Position numbers and translations under genes: made by a program. From JBGTGG01 sp964398945 (GTDB lineage: Bacteria; Bacteroidota; Bacteroidia; Cytophagales; Cyclobacteriaceae), in contig CAYNOT010000031.1 of the NCBI GenBank assembly GCA_964398945.1, positions 1 through 26,486 on the forward strand: a DNA stretch of 26,486 nucleotides, in the 5' to 3' direction. A model generated the notes under the pieces. It saw nothing but the letters and a program-made list of their open reading frames with translations, had not been told where the DNA came from and made no database searches. Positions 7,393-15,133 of the stretch are shown here, in pieces. Each line of letters begins with the position of its first letter. Positions within the stretch are counted from its first letter, which is position 1.

Positions 7393-8289
7393 GTGGATCC
7401 AAAACTCCAGGATTTATTAAAACCGGAAGTCCTTCATACGGTGGATGGACTGGAGTTGGTGGCGCGCATTATTGTGGAAGGGTACATGTCGGGAAGCAAC
7501 AGGAGCCAGTCGATAGGCGTGGGCCATGAGTTTAGCCAGTACAGGAATTACGAGCCCGGGGATGACCTGCGCCAACTGGATTGGAAAATGTATGCCCGTT
7601 CGGAACGCTATTACATTAAACAATCCGATATCGAAACAAATATCACCGTTAAGTTTATTTTGGATGCAAGCAATTCGATGGCGTATGAAGAAAACAAAAT
7701 TTCAAAGCTTCAGATTGCGAAAGTAATGACGGCAGCGTTGGCCTATCTGGCAAGAAAGCAACGCGACACATTCGGGCTCTTTACGGTAAATGACCAATCC
7801 CTCGGAATTGTTCATCCGCGTTTTGAGCAACAACAATTTATGCGGTTCCTCAATGAACTTATCCATCTTAAAAGTCAGGGTATGTGGAAGGCCGGCAATA
7901 ACATGGATGCGTTGATCAATCACCAGGGAAAGGAGATGATTATTTTTATAACCGATTTGTATGACCGTGATCAGGATATTTTGGAATTCATTTCTTCATT
8001 GAAGACCAAACGCAATGAGGTGATTGTTTTCCATCTGATGGGACGACATGAATATGAATTGGATGAAGATGGTTCGTTCACATTTGAAGAGTTGGAGACA
8101 GGGGAGCGGTTGAAAGTGAGTACCGCTGTGCAAAAGGACGCATATACTGCCCAGGTAAAAGATTGGATTGCAACATCAAGGGCGTGGATGTTGGAGAAGC
8201 AAATCAATTATCATTTGGTGTTTATGGATGAACCCATCGAGCAATTGCTCCAGCATTTTTTGAAGGGCCGTAAACTGTTAACGAAATGA
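7393..8289 (+). CDS. DUF58 (VWA-like) protein, MoxR partner
   Basis: A 298-residue DUF58 protein. The family signature is clear: QYRNYEPGDDLRQLDW at residues 49-64, then KMYARSERYYIKQ. A VWA-like fold follows, with an intact metal-ion-dependent adhesion site DASNS at 91-95. DUF58 proteins are encoded beside MoxR ATPases and are thought to be their VWA partners. No membrane helix is visible. The start is GTG at 7393, four bases after the moxR stop; no Shine-Dalgarno sequence is evident, and coupling to moxR is likely. The stop overlaps the next start (ATGA at 8286-8289), so translation of the next gene is probably coupled too. Confidence 0.93.
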   Translation: MDPKLQDLLKPEVLHTVDGLELVARIIVEGYMSGSNRSQSIGVGHEFSQYRNYEPGDDLRQLDWKMYARSERYYIKQSDIETNITVKFILDASNSMAYEENKISKLQIAKVMTAALAYLARKQRDTFGLFTVNDQSLGIVHPRFEQQQFMRFLNELIHLKSQGMWKAGNNMDALINHQGKEMIIFITDLYDRDQDILEFISSLKTKRNEVIVFHLMGRHEYELDEDGSFTFEELETGERLKVSTAVQKDAYTAQVKDWIATSRAWMLEKQINYHLVFMDEPIEQLLQHFLKGRKLLTK

Positions 8290-9518
8290 ACAGTTTTTTG
8301 CACCCGGTTTTTTTGTGGGGATTGGCGGGACTGTCGATACCGGTCGCCATTCATTTGCTTAGCAGAAAGGAAGGAAAAATTATTAAGGTGGGAAGCTTGC
8401 GCCATCTGCGCACTGCTGAATCCCCAACATTTAAAAGTATAAAGATCAACGAATTGTTGTTGTTGGCGGTGCGGTGTTTGTTGCTGGCATTAATGGTTTT
8501 GTTTATCAGCGGGTGGATGTTGCCAAATTGGTGGAAAGCAGAAAATGGGAAATGGGTGTTGGTCGATCCAATACTGGAAGTTGATGCATCCATGGAAAAG
8601 GTATTGGATAGTTTAATTGCAGATGGATATGAACTTCGATCATTGCAAAAGGGATTTCCAGAAATAGATGAAGGAAATAAAATATCCCAAGATGATTACT
8701 GGGCCTTGGTTTCTGATCTGGGGAAAATGCACGAAACTGAGATAATCGTTTTTAGTGGAAATCAGTTAAACAGATTTAATGGAAAGCGAACTTCACTTCC
8801 TTCAAATGTACGCTGGGCTTCATTGCCAATTCCGGAAAGTGGATTCTATACCGAAGCAATAAAATTGAATGCATGGGAAGTGCAGGTGCGAAATGCAAAG
8901 TCCAATTCGTTCGCTACTTTTTTCGAATCCGGAAAGAAACCTGTGTTGCCCGGTGACAAGTATTTTCATGGCGGGAAGGATTCTGTATTAATCGAAAACC
9001 CGGATACGATTGTTGTACGGGTATTTGCAGATGAAAAATATGAATACGATAAAAAAGTGATGATGGCTGTTTTGGAAGCGATCAATCGTGCAACCCTGGT
9101 TGAATTGGATATCTGTGAAGGAAAACCGGAAGCGCAGGATGATTGGGTGATAGGGTTTTCGGATGATGAACAACAGCCTGATTCCAATTTTATATTTTAT
9201 GGAGCTGAAGATGTTGCCCCATTTTTTAAACAAGTGGGAAAATCAAAATGGCAGATTACACAGCGGCTCAATCAGGAAGTGGCTTCCAACAATCAATTGA
9301 CTACTGCTTTGTTTGACCTGATCATTCCAAACAAAAATAAAGCGAGCCTAAAAACACTGGACAAGCGAAGTTTACCGGAAGCAATGTTGTGGTCGAAAGA
9401 CGGACATTCAGCAGACATTCAACACGCAGGAGTATCTTCTAACCAAGAGGTAATATTCGTGTTGATATTGATTTTATTTTTGATCGAAAGGGCAATGGCT
9501 TTTGCGAAACGGTTATGA
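8286..9518 (+). CDS. BatA-like membrane protein with degenerate VWA region
   Basis: A 410-residue protein. The first 80 residues are the BatA (aerotolerance regulator N-terminal) domain: a membrane segment in FLHPVFLWGLAGLSIPVAI, the HLLSRKEGK turn, and a second helix at about 56-78. A third helix lies at the extreme C-terminus. Canonical BatA-type proteins next carry a VWA domain starting with a DxSxS metal site. Here the matching strand reads VLVDPILEVD (91-100), so the site is absent. The middle portion, about 300 residues, looks periplasmic or degenerate and I cannot assign it further. ATGA overlaps bind it to both neighbours. It probably anchors the MoxR/DUF58 assembly at the inner membrane, which is inference. 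Confidence 0.8.
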   Translation: MNSFLHPVFLWGLAGLSIPVAIHLLSRKEGKIIKVGSLRHLRTAESPTFKSIKINELLLLAVRCLLLALMVLFISGWMLPNWWKAENGKWVLVDPILEVDASMEKVLDSLIADGYELRSLQKGFPEIDEGNKISQDDYWALVSDLGKMHETEIIVFSGNQLNRFNGKRTSLPSNVRWASLPIPESGFYTEAIKLNAWEVQVRNAKSNSFATFFESGKKPVLPGDKYFHGGKDSVLIENPDTIVVRVFADEKYEYDKKVMMAVLEAINRATLVELDICEGKPEAQDDWVIGFSDDEQQPDSNFIFYGAEDVAPFFKQVGKSKWQITQRLNQEVASNNQLTTALFDLIIPNKNKASLKTLDKRSLPEAMLWSKDGHSADIQHAGVSSNQEVIFVLILILFLIERAMAFAKRL

Positions 9519-11746
9519 CCGATCATGCAGCTATCATATTGATCAATAAGATCAGAACACGGTTTATCATGATGCGTGTTTTGGAAACGGTATTGTTTTC
9601 GGTTGGTTTCATGTTATTGGTATATGGTGTTTCTGTCTTTACAGGATTTCCTCAATCGATTAGAGTGGCCGGTAGCGTGGTTGCCGGTTTTTTGTTTTTT
9701 ATTGCTGAACTATGGATAAAGGATTTGCTGCGAGTCGATAGGGAATCAATTGTACAATATGTAAGCCTTCACCATCCCGAACTTGAATTTAGCACCGACC
9801 TTTTACTTATTGATGATGCAAAACTGACCCGGCTTGAGCGCCTTCAAAAGGAGCGGACAAGAATCAAGTTTGAAAGGATAATAAAATCAATAAAAGTTCC
9901 GTATTCCTTTTTGCGGCCGGGATTAATAATGCTTGTTGGTGGATTGTCTGCAATTCTCTTGTCAGGAATTGACGCAACGAAAAATCCACAAGAAAGCAGA
10001 ACAGCGGACGTGGTCAATACTATTCAGGATAAACTTCCACCTGCGCTCAAAGATTTTGAGGTTACAATTACTGCACCCGCCTACATGCAAGTAAAACGTG
10101 TATCGCAGCATGAACCCGGGCTGAATATCCGGGAAGGATCAGATGTCCTTTGGTCGTTTGATTTTTCTGATACGGTAAAGGCAGCTTATTTCATTTTTTC
10201 GGGCAGTGATTCTGTTTCACTAAAAAAGGCTGGCGGGTCCTACTCATTTTCAAAACGTTTTTTCGAAAGTGGATTTTATCAAATTGGTTGGAAGGATCAG
10301 GAAGATAATGTTTTCACTTCGGATTATTACCGGATTGAAGTTCAACAGGATGCTCCACCGGTTATTGAAATTACGAATCCACCGCAATTCCTGGAAGTGG
10401 AACTGGATAATGATCAGCGGATCAATGTCACTTCGTTGTTGAAAGATGACTGGGGAATCCGGGATGCACATATTATCGCCACCATCAGCAAAGGAAGTGG
10501 TGAAAGTGTAAAATTCAGGGAGGAAAAATTATTGTTCACAAAACCAAAAACATTCTCCGGAAAAAGTATAGAAGCCAGTCTTCAAATTGATTTAACAAAG
10601 ATGGGAATGGAGCCGGGCGATGAACTATATTTTTACGTGGTGGCATTTGATAACAAACAACCCCATGCAAATCGTACGCGTACCGAAACCCATTTTATCG
10701 TAATGGCGGATACAGTAAGAATTGAATGGGCAATGGATGATGGACTCGGTGTTGATCTGATGCCTGAATATTTCAGAAGTCAGCGGCAAATCATTATGGA
10801 TACCGAGAAATTGCTGCGTGAAAAGAAAGCGGTCACGAAACAGGAGTTCAATTCGCGCAGCAATGAGCTTGGGTACGACCAAAAATTATTGCGTTTGAAA
10901 TATGGTGAATTTTTGGGGGAGGAATTTGAATCCGGCATTGCACACGAATCCGAACATCATGAAAGTGCAGATGATCACGATCATGAGCATGATGATCCGT
11001 TGGCTGCGTACAGTCATAAGCATGATGTGGAAGAAGAACATCAGGAAGTTGTGTTGCCAGATAAGAAGGAAGGACAGAAGGAAAACCCACTGGCGGCATT
11101 TATGCATAATCACGATGATAGTGAGACGGCCACTTTTTTTGAACAATCGATTCGCGCGAAGTTAAAAGCAGCGTTGGCAGTGATGTGGGATGCAGAACTT
11201 TACTTGCGGTTATACGAACCAGACAAGTCGCTCCCATTTCAATACAAGGCACTGAAGTTGTTGAAAGAAATCAGTAATGCCTCCAGGATTTACGTACACA
11301 AGGTTGGCTTTGATCCGCCACCGGTAAAAGAAGAAAAACGGTTGACAGGTGAATTGAAAGATGTTTATTCAAAGACCATGAAATGGGATACAAGCAGGGA
11401 GCCCAAATTTCCATATACGCTTCAAGCCATTCGAAATGTTGAAACCATGTTGACGGAGAATAGAAATGAAGTGTTGGAAGAAGAGCGGTTTGTTTTTCAA
11501 AATTCAGGCAATGAAGTAGCAGCAGCACTTTTGGAAAATCCTACAGCACCACTGGAAACGCTTACCCTTCTCAAAAATCTTTCTGACGGGATGTTGCAAC
11601 AGGATGGGTTTACAAAATCACTTACCATTTTACGAAAGAATTTAATTCAATTGTTGCCTTTCGAACCGGAATCGGTTCAGAAGAATCCGGGGGTAATCCA
11701 TCCGCTGGAGGGAAGTTTTACAGAAGTTATGGAGAAGAATCAATGA
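9515..11746 (+). CDS. Large membrane protein of the MoxR operon, DUF4175-like, His-rich insert
   Basis: A 743-residue protein with two N-terminal membrane helices (about 20-42 and 49-70), a third at about 133-152, then a long presumed periplasmic part. Residues about 190-400 look like Ig-like beta domains (FEVTITAPAYMQVKR, VIEITNPPQFLEVEL), and the C-terminal third is helical. The layout recalls the DUF4175 proteins found in such operons, but it is shorter and I am not certain of the family. Residues 477-533 contain 11 histidines among many acidic residues, including two copies of a (D/N)PLAA(Y/F)xHxHD motif (494-504 and 524-534). This suggests metal binding, which is inference. The start overlaps batA by ATGA, and its stop overlaps the next start. 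Confidence 0.75.
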   Translation: MTDHAAIILINKIRTRFIMMRVLETVLFSVGFMLLVYGVSVFTGFPQSIRVAGSVVAGFLFFIAELWIKDLLRVDRESIVQYVSLHHPELEFSTDLLLIDDAKLTRLERLQKERTRIKFERIIKSIKVPYSFLRPGLIMLVGGLSAILLSGIDATKNPQESRTADVVNTIQDKLPPALKDFEVTITAPAYMQVKRVSQHEPGLNIREGSDVLWSFDFSDTVKAAYFIFSGSDSVSLKKAGGSYSFSKRFFESGFYQIGWKDQEDNVFTSDYYRIEVQQDAPPVIEITNPPQFLEVELDNDQRINVTSLLKDDWGIRDAHIIATISKGSGESVKFREEKLLFTKPKTFSGKSIEASLQIDLTKMGMEPGDELYFYVVAFDNKQPHANRTRTETHFIVMADTVRIEWAMDDGLGVDLMPEYFRSQRQIIMDTEKLLREKKAVTKQEFNSRSNELGYDQKLLRLKYGEFLGEEFESGIAHESEHHESADDHDHEHDDPLAAYSHKHDVEEEHQEVVLPDKKEGQKENPLAAFMHNHDDSETATFFEQSIRAKLKAALAVMWDAELYLRLYEPDKSLPFQYKALKLLKEISNASRIYVHKVGFDPPPVKEEKRLTGELKDVYSKTMKWDTSREPKFPYTLQAIRNVETMLTENRNEVLEEERFVFQNSGNEVAAALLENPTAPLETLTLLKNLSDGMLQQDGFTKSLTILRKNLIQLLPFEPESVQKNPGVIHPLEGSFTEVMEKNQ

Positions 11747-13503
11747 TGCGAACAATCCAATTTGATCCACTTTTTCCATTGTCTTTATTGCTGACCGGGG
11801 CTTTGTTCGTTCTCGTTTTTTTACTCGTGCTGCAATGGAAGCGGAAGAGCAGATATGTATTTTTAAATGGTGTGTTGCAATTCATACTTGTGGTGTCGTT
11901 GCTAGGACTTGCAGCGAGGCCTTTTATCGAGAAGGATGTAACCCGTGAATCAATCATTTTGCTAACGGATAGATATGATAAGGAGATCGTGGACAGTTTG
12001 GTAAAGGCGTTGGTTTCCCCGCAACTTTTTCATCAGGAGCCGGTAAAAGCTTTTAAGAAATCTTCGCAGTTGGAACCCTTTGAACCGTTAGCGGGAATGG
12101 ATTTGTATGTGGTTGGAGAGGGGATACCCCATTACAATTTAGAACAGCTTGGTTCCAATACCTTTCAATTTTTTCCGGCAAAGAATGCAACTGGAATTCA
12201 GTCGATCCTGCCTGATAAACACTTCACCGTAAACCGTTTTGGTAAAATTGAAGGAACGGTTGCCATCGAAAATAAGGGCGTCACGATTGTATTGAAAGGC
12301 CCGGAAGGTGCACTTGATTCGATTGTCTATCAAGAACACGGATTGCAATCTTTTCATTTTAAATTCCGCCCCAGCGTGACCGGGCATTTTGTGTATGAGC
12401 TGGAACAAAGGGATAGCACGGGAAATTTGATCTTATCAGAACCTGTACCGGTTTCTGTTTTCCCCGAACGGAAATTGAACATCTTATTGCTCCAGGATTT
12501 TCCTTTCGTTGAATTGCGTTTTTTAAAAAACTATTTAGGTGAAAAGGGTCATCACCTTGCGATCCGCTACGGAATTTCAAAAAATATTGACCGGTCTGAA
12601 TTTGTGAATCGGAATTCCGAATCGTTGGATCGGATTACAAGCGCGATGCTTGAGCAGTTTGACCTCGTAATTATGGGGGCAAGTGTATTTGATAATTTAG
12701 CACAGTCAACACAGCGCGTTTTGGAGCAATCCAGTAAAGATGGGTTGGGGTTGCTGTTATTGATGGAAGGTGAACCTTCGAAAAAAATAAAAGAGCTTTT
12801 GCCCATTACTTTTGTCAAAGCGGATCAGGATACCATTCAGCTTACACTGGAAGGTGCAAGCACGTTGGCTTTTCCGATCGCTTCCGTTCGTGTTCCGAAT
12901 GAAGATCAGCTTGTTCCTGTTTTATCCGGAAAAAATAATATCGTGGAAGGATTTGTTTCAAGGGCAAATGGCAAAGTGGGATTTCAATTATTGACTGAAA
13001 CCTATCCACTTCTGTTGTCAGGAAAGGAGAGTGAATTTGCCCAGGTTTGGATTCCTTTGTTAGAGAAAATTGCGAGGACAACGGAAATGAGCAGTCAACT
13101 AAAAATCAAAACCCCGTTTCCGTGGTATAGAGATGAACCGATTGAAGTGCAAGTTATTTCGCGGGCGGCTAATCCAATGTTGTTATTTGAAGGGGAAGCA
13201 ATTCCTTTGATTGAGGATCCGCGTATTGATGGTATTTGGACTACAACCATTTGGCCAACACATCAAGGGTGGAATTCACTTTCCATAAAGGACGATTCAA
13301 CTGTTTTGAATTTTTATGTACCGAAAGAAGGAGAGTGGGCATCCCTTCGGAGTGCCAACCAGATAGCTGCCAATAAATTTTATAGTGAGCATCCGGCTGA
13401 AAACAGGGAGCATAAAAAGAAGGAAGGTAAAATCCCTCCCTTGTTCTTTTTTATGGTTTTTCTTTTCGCTTCGGGCGTTTTGTGGTTGCTGCCGAAGGTG
13501 TAG
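11743..13503 (+). CDS. Membrane-anchored amidotransferase-fold protein, end of MoxR operon
   Basis: A 586-residue protein with two N-terminal membrane helices (about 12-31 and 41-59) and one at the C-terminus. Between them is a region that appears VWA-related (IILLTDRYDKE near residue 71), a beta-rich stretch (VTGHFVYELEQRDSTGNL), and from about residue 244 a glutamine-amidotransferase-like Rossmann domain (LNILLLQDFPFVELRFL, then DGLGLLLLMEG) without an obvious catalytic Cys. This arrangement is common for the last gene of DUF58/BatA operons in Bacteroidota; its biochemical role is not known. The ATG at 11743 overlaps the previous stop. No convincing terminator follows before hicB. Confidence 0.72.
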   Translation: MMRTIQFDPLFPLSLLLTGALFVLVFLLVLQWKRKSRYVFLNGVLQFILVVSLLGLAARPFIEKDVTRESIILLTDRYDKEIVDSLVKALVSPQLFHQEPVKAFKKSSQLEPFEPLAGMDLYVVGEGIPHYNLEQLGSNTFQFFPAKNATGIQSILPDKHFTVNRFGKIEGTVAIENKGVTIVLKGPEGALDSIVYQEHGLQSFHFKFRPSVTGHFVYELEQRDSTGNLILSEPVPVSVFPERKLNILLLQDFPFVELRFLKNYLGEKGHHLAIRYGISKNIDRSEFVNRNSESLDRITSAMLEQFDLVIMGASVFDNLAQSTQRVLEQSSKDGLGLLLLMEGEPSKKIKELLPITFVKADQDTIQLTLEGASTLAFPIASVRVPNEDQLVPVLSGKNNIVEGFVSRANGKVGFQLLTETYPLLLSGKESEFAQVWIPLLEKIARTTEMSSQLKIKTPFPWYRDEPIEVQVISRAANPMLLFEGEAIPLIEDPRIDGIWTTTIWPTHQGWNSLSIKDDSTVLNFYVPKEGEWASLRSANQIAANKFYSEHPAENREHKKKEGKIPPLFFFMVFLFASGVLWLLPKV

Positions 13504-13567
13504 GGTATAAAATCCATAGTAATTGTGAAAATGCAACTATATTTTAGTTACATTTCTTGTGCATGGG

Positions 13568-13660
13568 TAAATTTGAAAAAAACCTTGGCACATGAACCTC
13601 ACCCAAAACCTGTAATGAAGCTTTACGCAGTAAATATTATTATTGAACATTTGAAGGAGG
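13568..13660 (+). promoter_or_regulatory. Candidate -7 element and strong RBS of the hicB-like gene
   Basis: TAAATTTG at 13568-13575 fits the Bacteroidota -7 consensus TAnnTTTG, but I find no TTG at the right distance for a -33 box, so the promoter is tentative. AAGGAGG at 13654-13660 is a near-perfect Shine-Dalgarno sequence ten bases before the ATG. It is the strongest in the window and unusual for this phylum, suggesting high translation of the antitoxin-like gene. Confidence 0.35.
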
Positions 13661-13670
13661 AGGGTTTTAT

Positions 13671-14009
13671 ATGAAAAATGTATTGGAATACAAAGGTTAC
13701 ACCGGGTCTGTAGAGTTTAGTGCTGAGGATAAAGTTTTTTTCGGTAAAATTGTTGGTATACGCGATGTCATAACTTTCGAAGGGTCTTCTGTAAAAGAAT
13801 TGACGAGCGCTTTCCACCAAGCAGTTAATGACTATTTTAAGACATGTGAGGATGAAGGCAAAAATCCTGATAAGGAATTCAAGGGAAGTTTTAATGTTCG
13901 CGTGAAGCCCCAAATTCATCGTCTCGCCTCAATGAAATCTGCTGCTTTGAAAATATCATTAAACCACTTTGTGGAGAAAGCATTGGAAAAGGAAGTAAAG
14001 AAAAATTAG
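13671..14009 (+). CDS. Solitary HicB-family antitoxin-like protein
   Basis: A 112-residue HicB-family protein. The N-terminal half is the HicB partial RNase-H-like fold (YKGYTGSVEFS, FFGKIVGIRDVITFEG, SVKELTSAFHQAVNDYF). The C-terminal part (FNVRVKPQIHRLASMKSAA...LNHFVEKAL) is a ribbon-helix-helix DNA-binding segment. HicB normally neutralises the HicA mRNA interferase and represses its own operon. HicA genes are short and adjacent, but here neither the 167 bases upstream nor the 113 bases downstream encode one. The protein may be an orphan repressor, an antidote to a toxin encoded elsewhere, or a domesticated regulator. Its start is fixed by a strong AAGGAGG ten bases upstream. Confidence 0.85.
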   Translation: MKNVLEYKGYTGSVEFSAEDKVFFGKIVGIRDVITFEGSSVKELTSAFHQAVNDYFKTCEDEGKNPDKEFKGSFNVRVKPQIHRLASMKSAALKISLNHFVEKALEKEVKKN

Positions 14010-14040
14010 GGATACTACTTTCTAAATCCTGTCCTCTTCC

Positions 14041-14064
14041 TTTGGTTTGTGGACCACAACCAAA
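14041..14064 (+). terminator. Hairpin between convergent hicB and PAS genes
   Basis: TTTGGTTTGTG (14041-14051) pairs with CACAACCAAA (14055-14064): ten base pairs, one bulged T and a three-base loop. It lies between two convergent genes, so it could stop transcription from both sides, although neither side has a strong T-tract. Confidence 0.4.
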
Positions 14065-14122
14065 TTGAAAATTTATTCAATGAGGTAATTGCCATAATAG
14101 ACTTGCCCACCAGTCGGTCCTG

Positions 14123-14989
14123 TCATTGACCTCTTTTATGTTCCTCTATTTCGTTAAGCTCTTCTGTGATAACTTTAAGGACCTTGTCTATGCTGGTTGC
14201 CTCATTCTCGACTTTTTCAAAAAACCATGGGTAGTCCGGGTCGGTGTCCAGCTTGGAAACTTGTATCAACCCCAAAAGCCTTGCAACAGGCCCCCGGACT
14301 TCATGCGCGTTTAAGTAAGCATACTTAAGAAGTTTTTTATTGTGCCTTAGTAGCTCAATCTCTAAATTCTCCTTTTCCGTAATGTCAATATGTGTACCGA
14401 GCGTAATGTTGGTCAGCGTACCGTCAGGGTTTTTCAAAGTTTGCCCCCGCGACCATATCCATAGCCATGTACCATCTTTATGTTTCAGCCGGAAATAATT
14501 CTGGTAGATTCCAGGGGAGCCATTGGTAAGATAGTCTTTAAATTTTTTTGTCGCTGTTTCTTTGTCGTCAGGGTGTAAAAGATTTGCCCACACATTGTTT
14601 TTACTCAGTTCCCCATTGCTCAAAAAAACATCTTCGTTGTACCCCAACATCTCAAAATATTCAGGGCTGCACCATTGGTACTCGCTGTCCGAATGGTATT
14701 CCCATGCCCCGGTGGTTGATGCGGCTATAATAGATTTATACCTTTCCCTGCTTTGTCTAAAATCAATGTCAAAAGTATCCTGTGTTTTTTTGCTATATAA
14801 AACAACCCAAACTGCCAGTCCACAAGAAAACAAACCCGTTGCCGTGAAAATCCCTAAAATGATTGGATAGGATTTGTGGTCAACCAAAAGATAAGAAACC
14901 GATATTGTTGAAAAAGAGGAAATGATTGCCGCTATCCCTATAAATGCTAAAACCCTTAATTTCTTTCTTGAGAATTTAAGTTGCTCCAT
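14123..14989 (-). CDS. Membrane PAS protein with phospho-acceptor box but no ATPase domain
   Basis: A 288-residue sensor-like protein. Two membrane helices (about 13-33 and 42-64) are followed by a PAS domain of the PAS_3 type (about 80-205; GAWEYHSDSEYQW, LHPDD, RLKHKDGTWLWIWSRG, THIDITEKENLE). A dimerisation/phospho-acceptor helix then contains NAHEVRGPVARLLGL with His229. The chain stops about 60 residues later with no N, G1 or G2 boxes of the HATPase domain. It cannot autophosphorylate alone. It could be phosphorylated by, or modulate, another kinase, or be a truncated kinase; no ATPase remnant is visible in the 113 bases after the stop. PAS-histidine-box proteins of this shape occur in Bacteroidota, so this may be a real architecture. 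No response regulator is adjacent. Confidence 0.8.
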   Translation of the reverse strand: MEQLKFSRKKLRVLAFIGIAAIISSFSTISVSYLLVDHKSYPIILGIFTATGLFSCGLAVWVVLYSKKTQDTFDIDFRQSRERYKSIIAASTTGAWEYHSDSEYQWCSPEYFEMLGYNEDVFLSNGELSKNNVWANLLHPDDKETATKKFKDYLTNGSPGIYQNYFRLKHKDGTWLWIWSRGQTLKNPDGTLTNITLGTHIDITEKENLEIELLRHNKKLLKYAYLNAHEVRGPVARLLGLIQVSKLDTDPDYPWFFEKVENEATSIDKVLKVITEELNEIEEHKRGQ

Positions 14990-15031
14990 TCACATGAACT
15001 TTTTATTTCACTTTTGGGCAACTGTGGCGGA

Positions 15032-15067
15032 GGATATTAAAATTTCTCTTATCAAATTTTAATATCC
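15032..15067. other. Perfect 14-base inverted repeat between accC and the PAS gene
   Basis: GGATATTAAAATTT (15032-15045) and AAATTTTAATATCC (15054-15067) are exact reverse complements around an eight-base spacer. A weaker repeat, TAAACAC (15093-15099) with GTGTTTA (15108-15114), lies between it and the accC stop. Neither has a T-tract. The larger one is AT-rich and sits about 40 bases upstream of the PAS gene start, so it may be an operator; a terminator for accC is the alternative. Confidence 0.5.
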
Positions 15068-15133
15068 CCGGTCGTTGCAGCCAACAATCAGTTAAACACC
15101 ATCACTAGTGTTTAGCCTTTAATCATTTTTTAT

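Noticed and set aside
13531..13674. A 47-codon reading frame just upstream of hicB, ending in ATGA overlap and containing LKEEGF, reminiscent of the start of HicA
   Set aside because: The LKEEGF codons are simply the Shine-Dalgarno region of hicB read as protein. The rest has no HicA features, such as the GSH motif, and the frame is too short.
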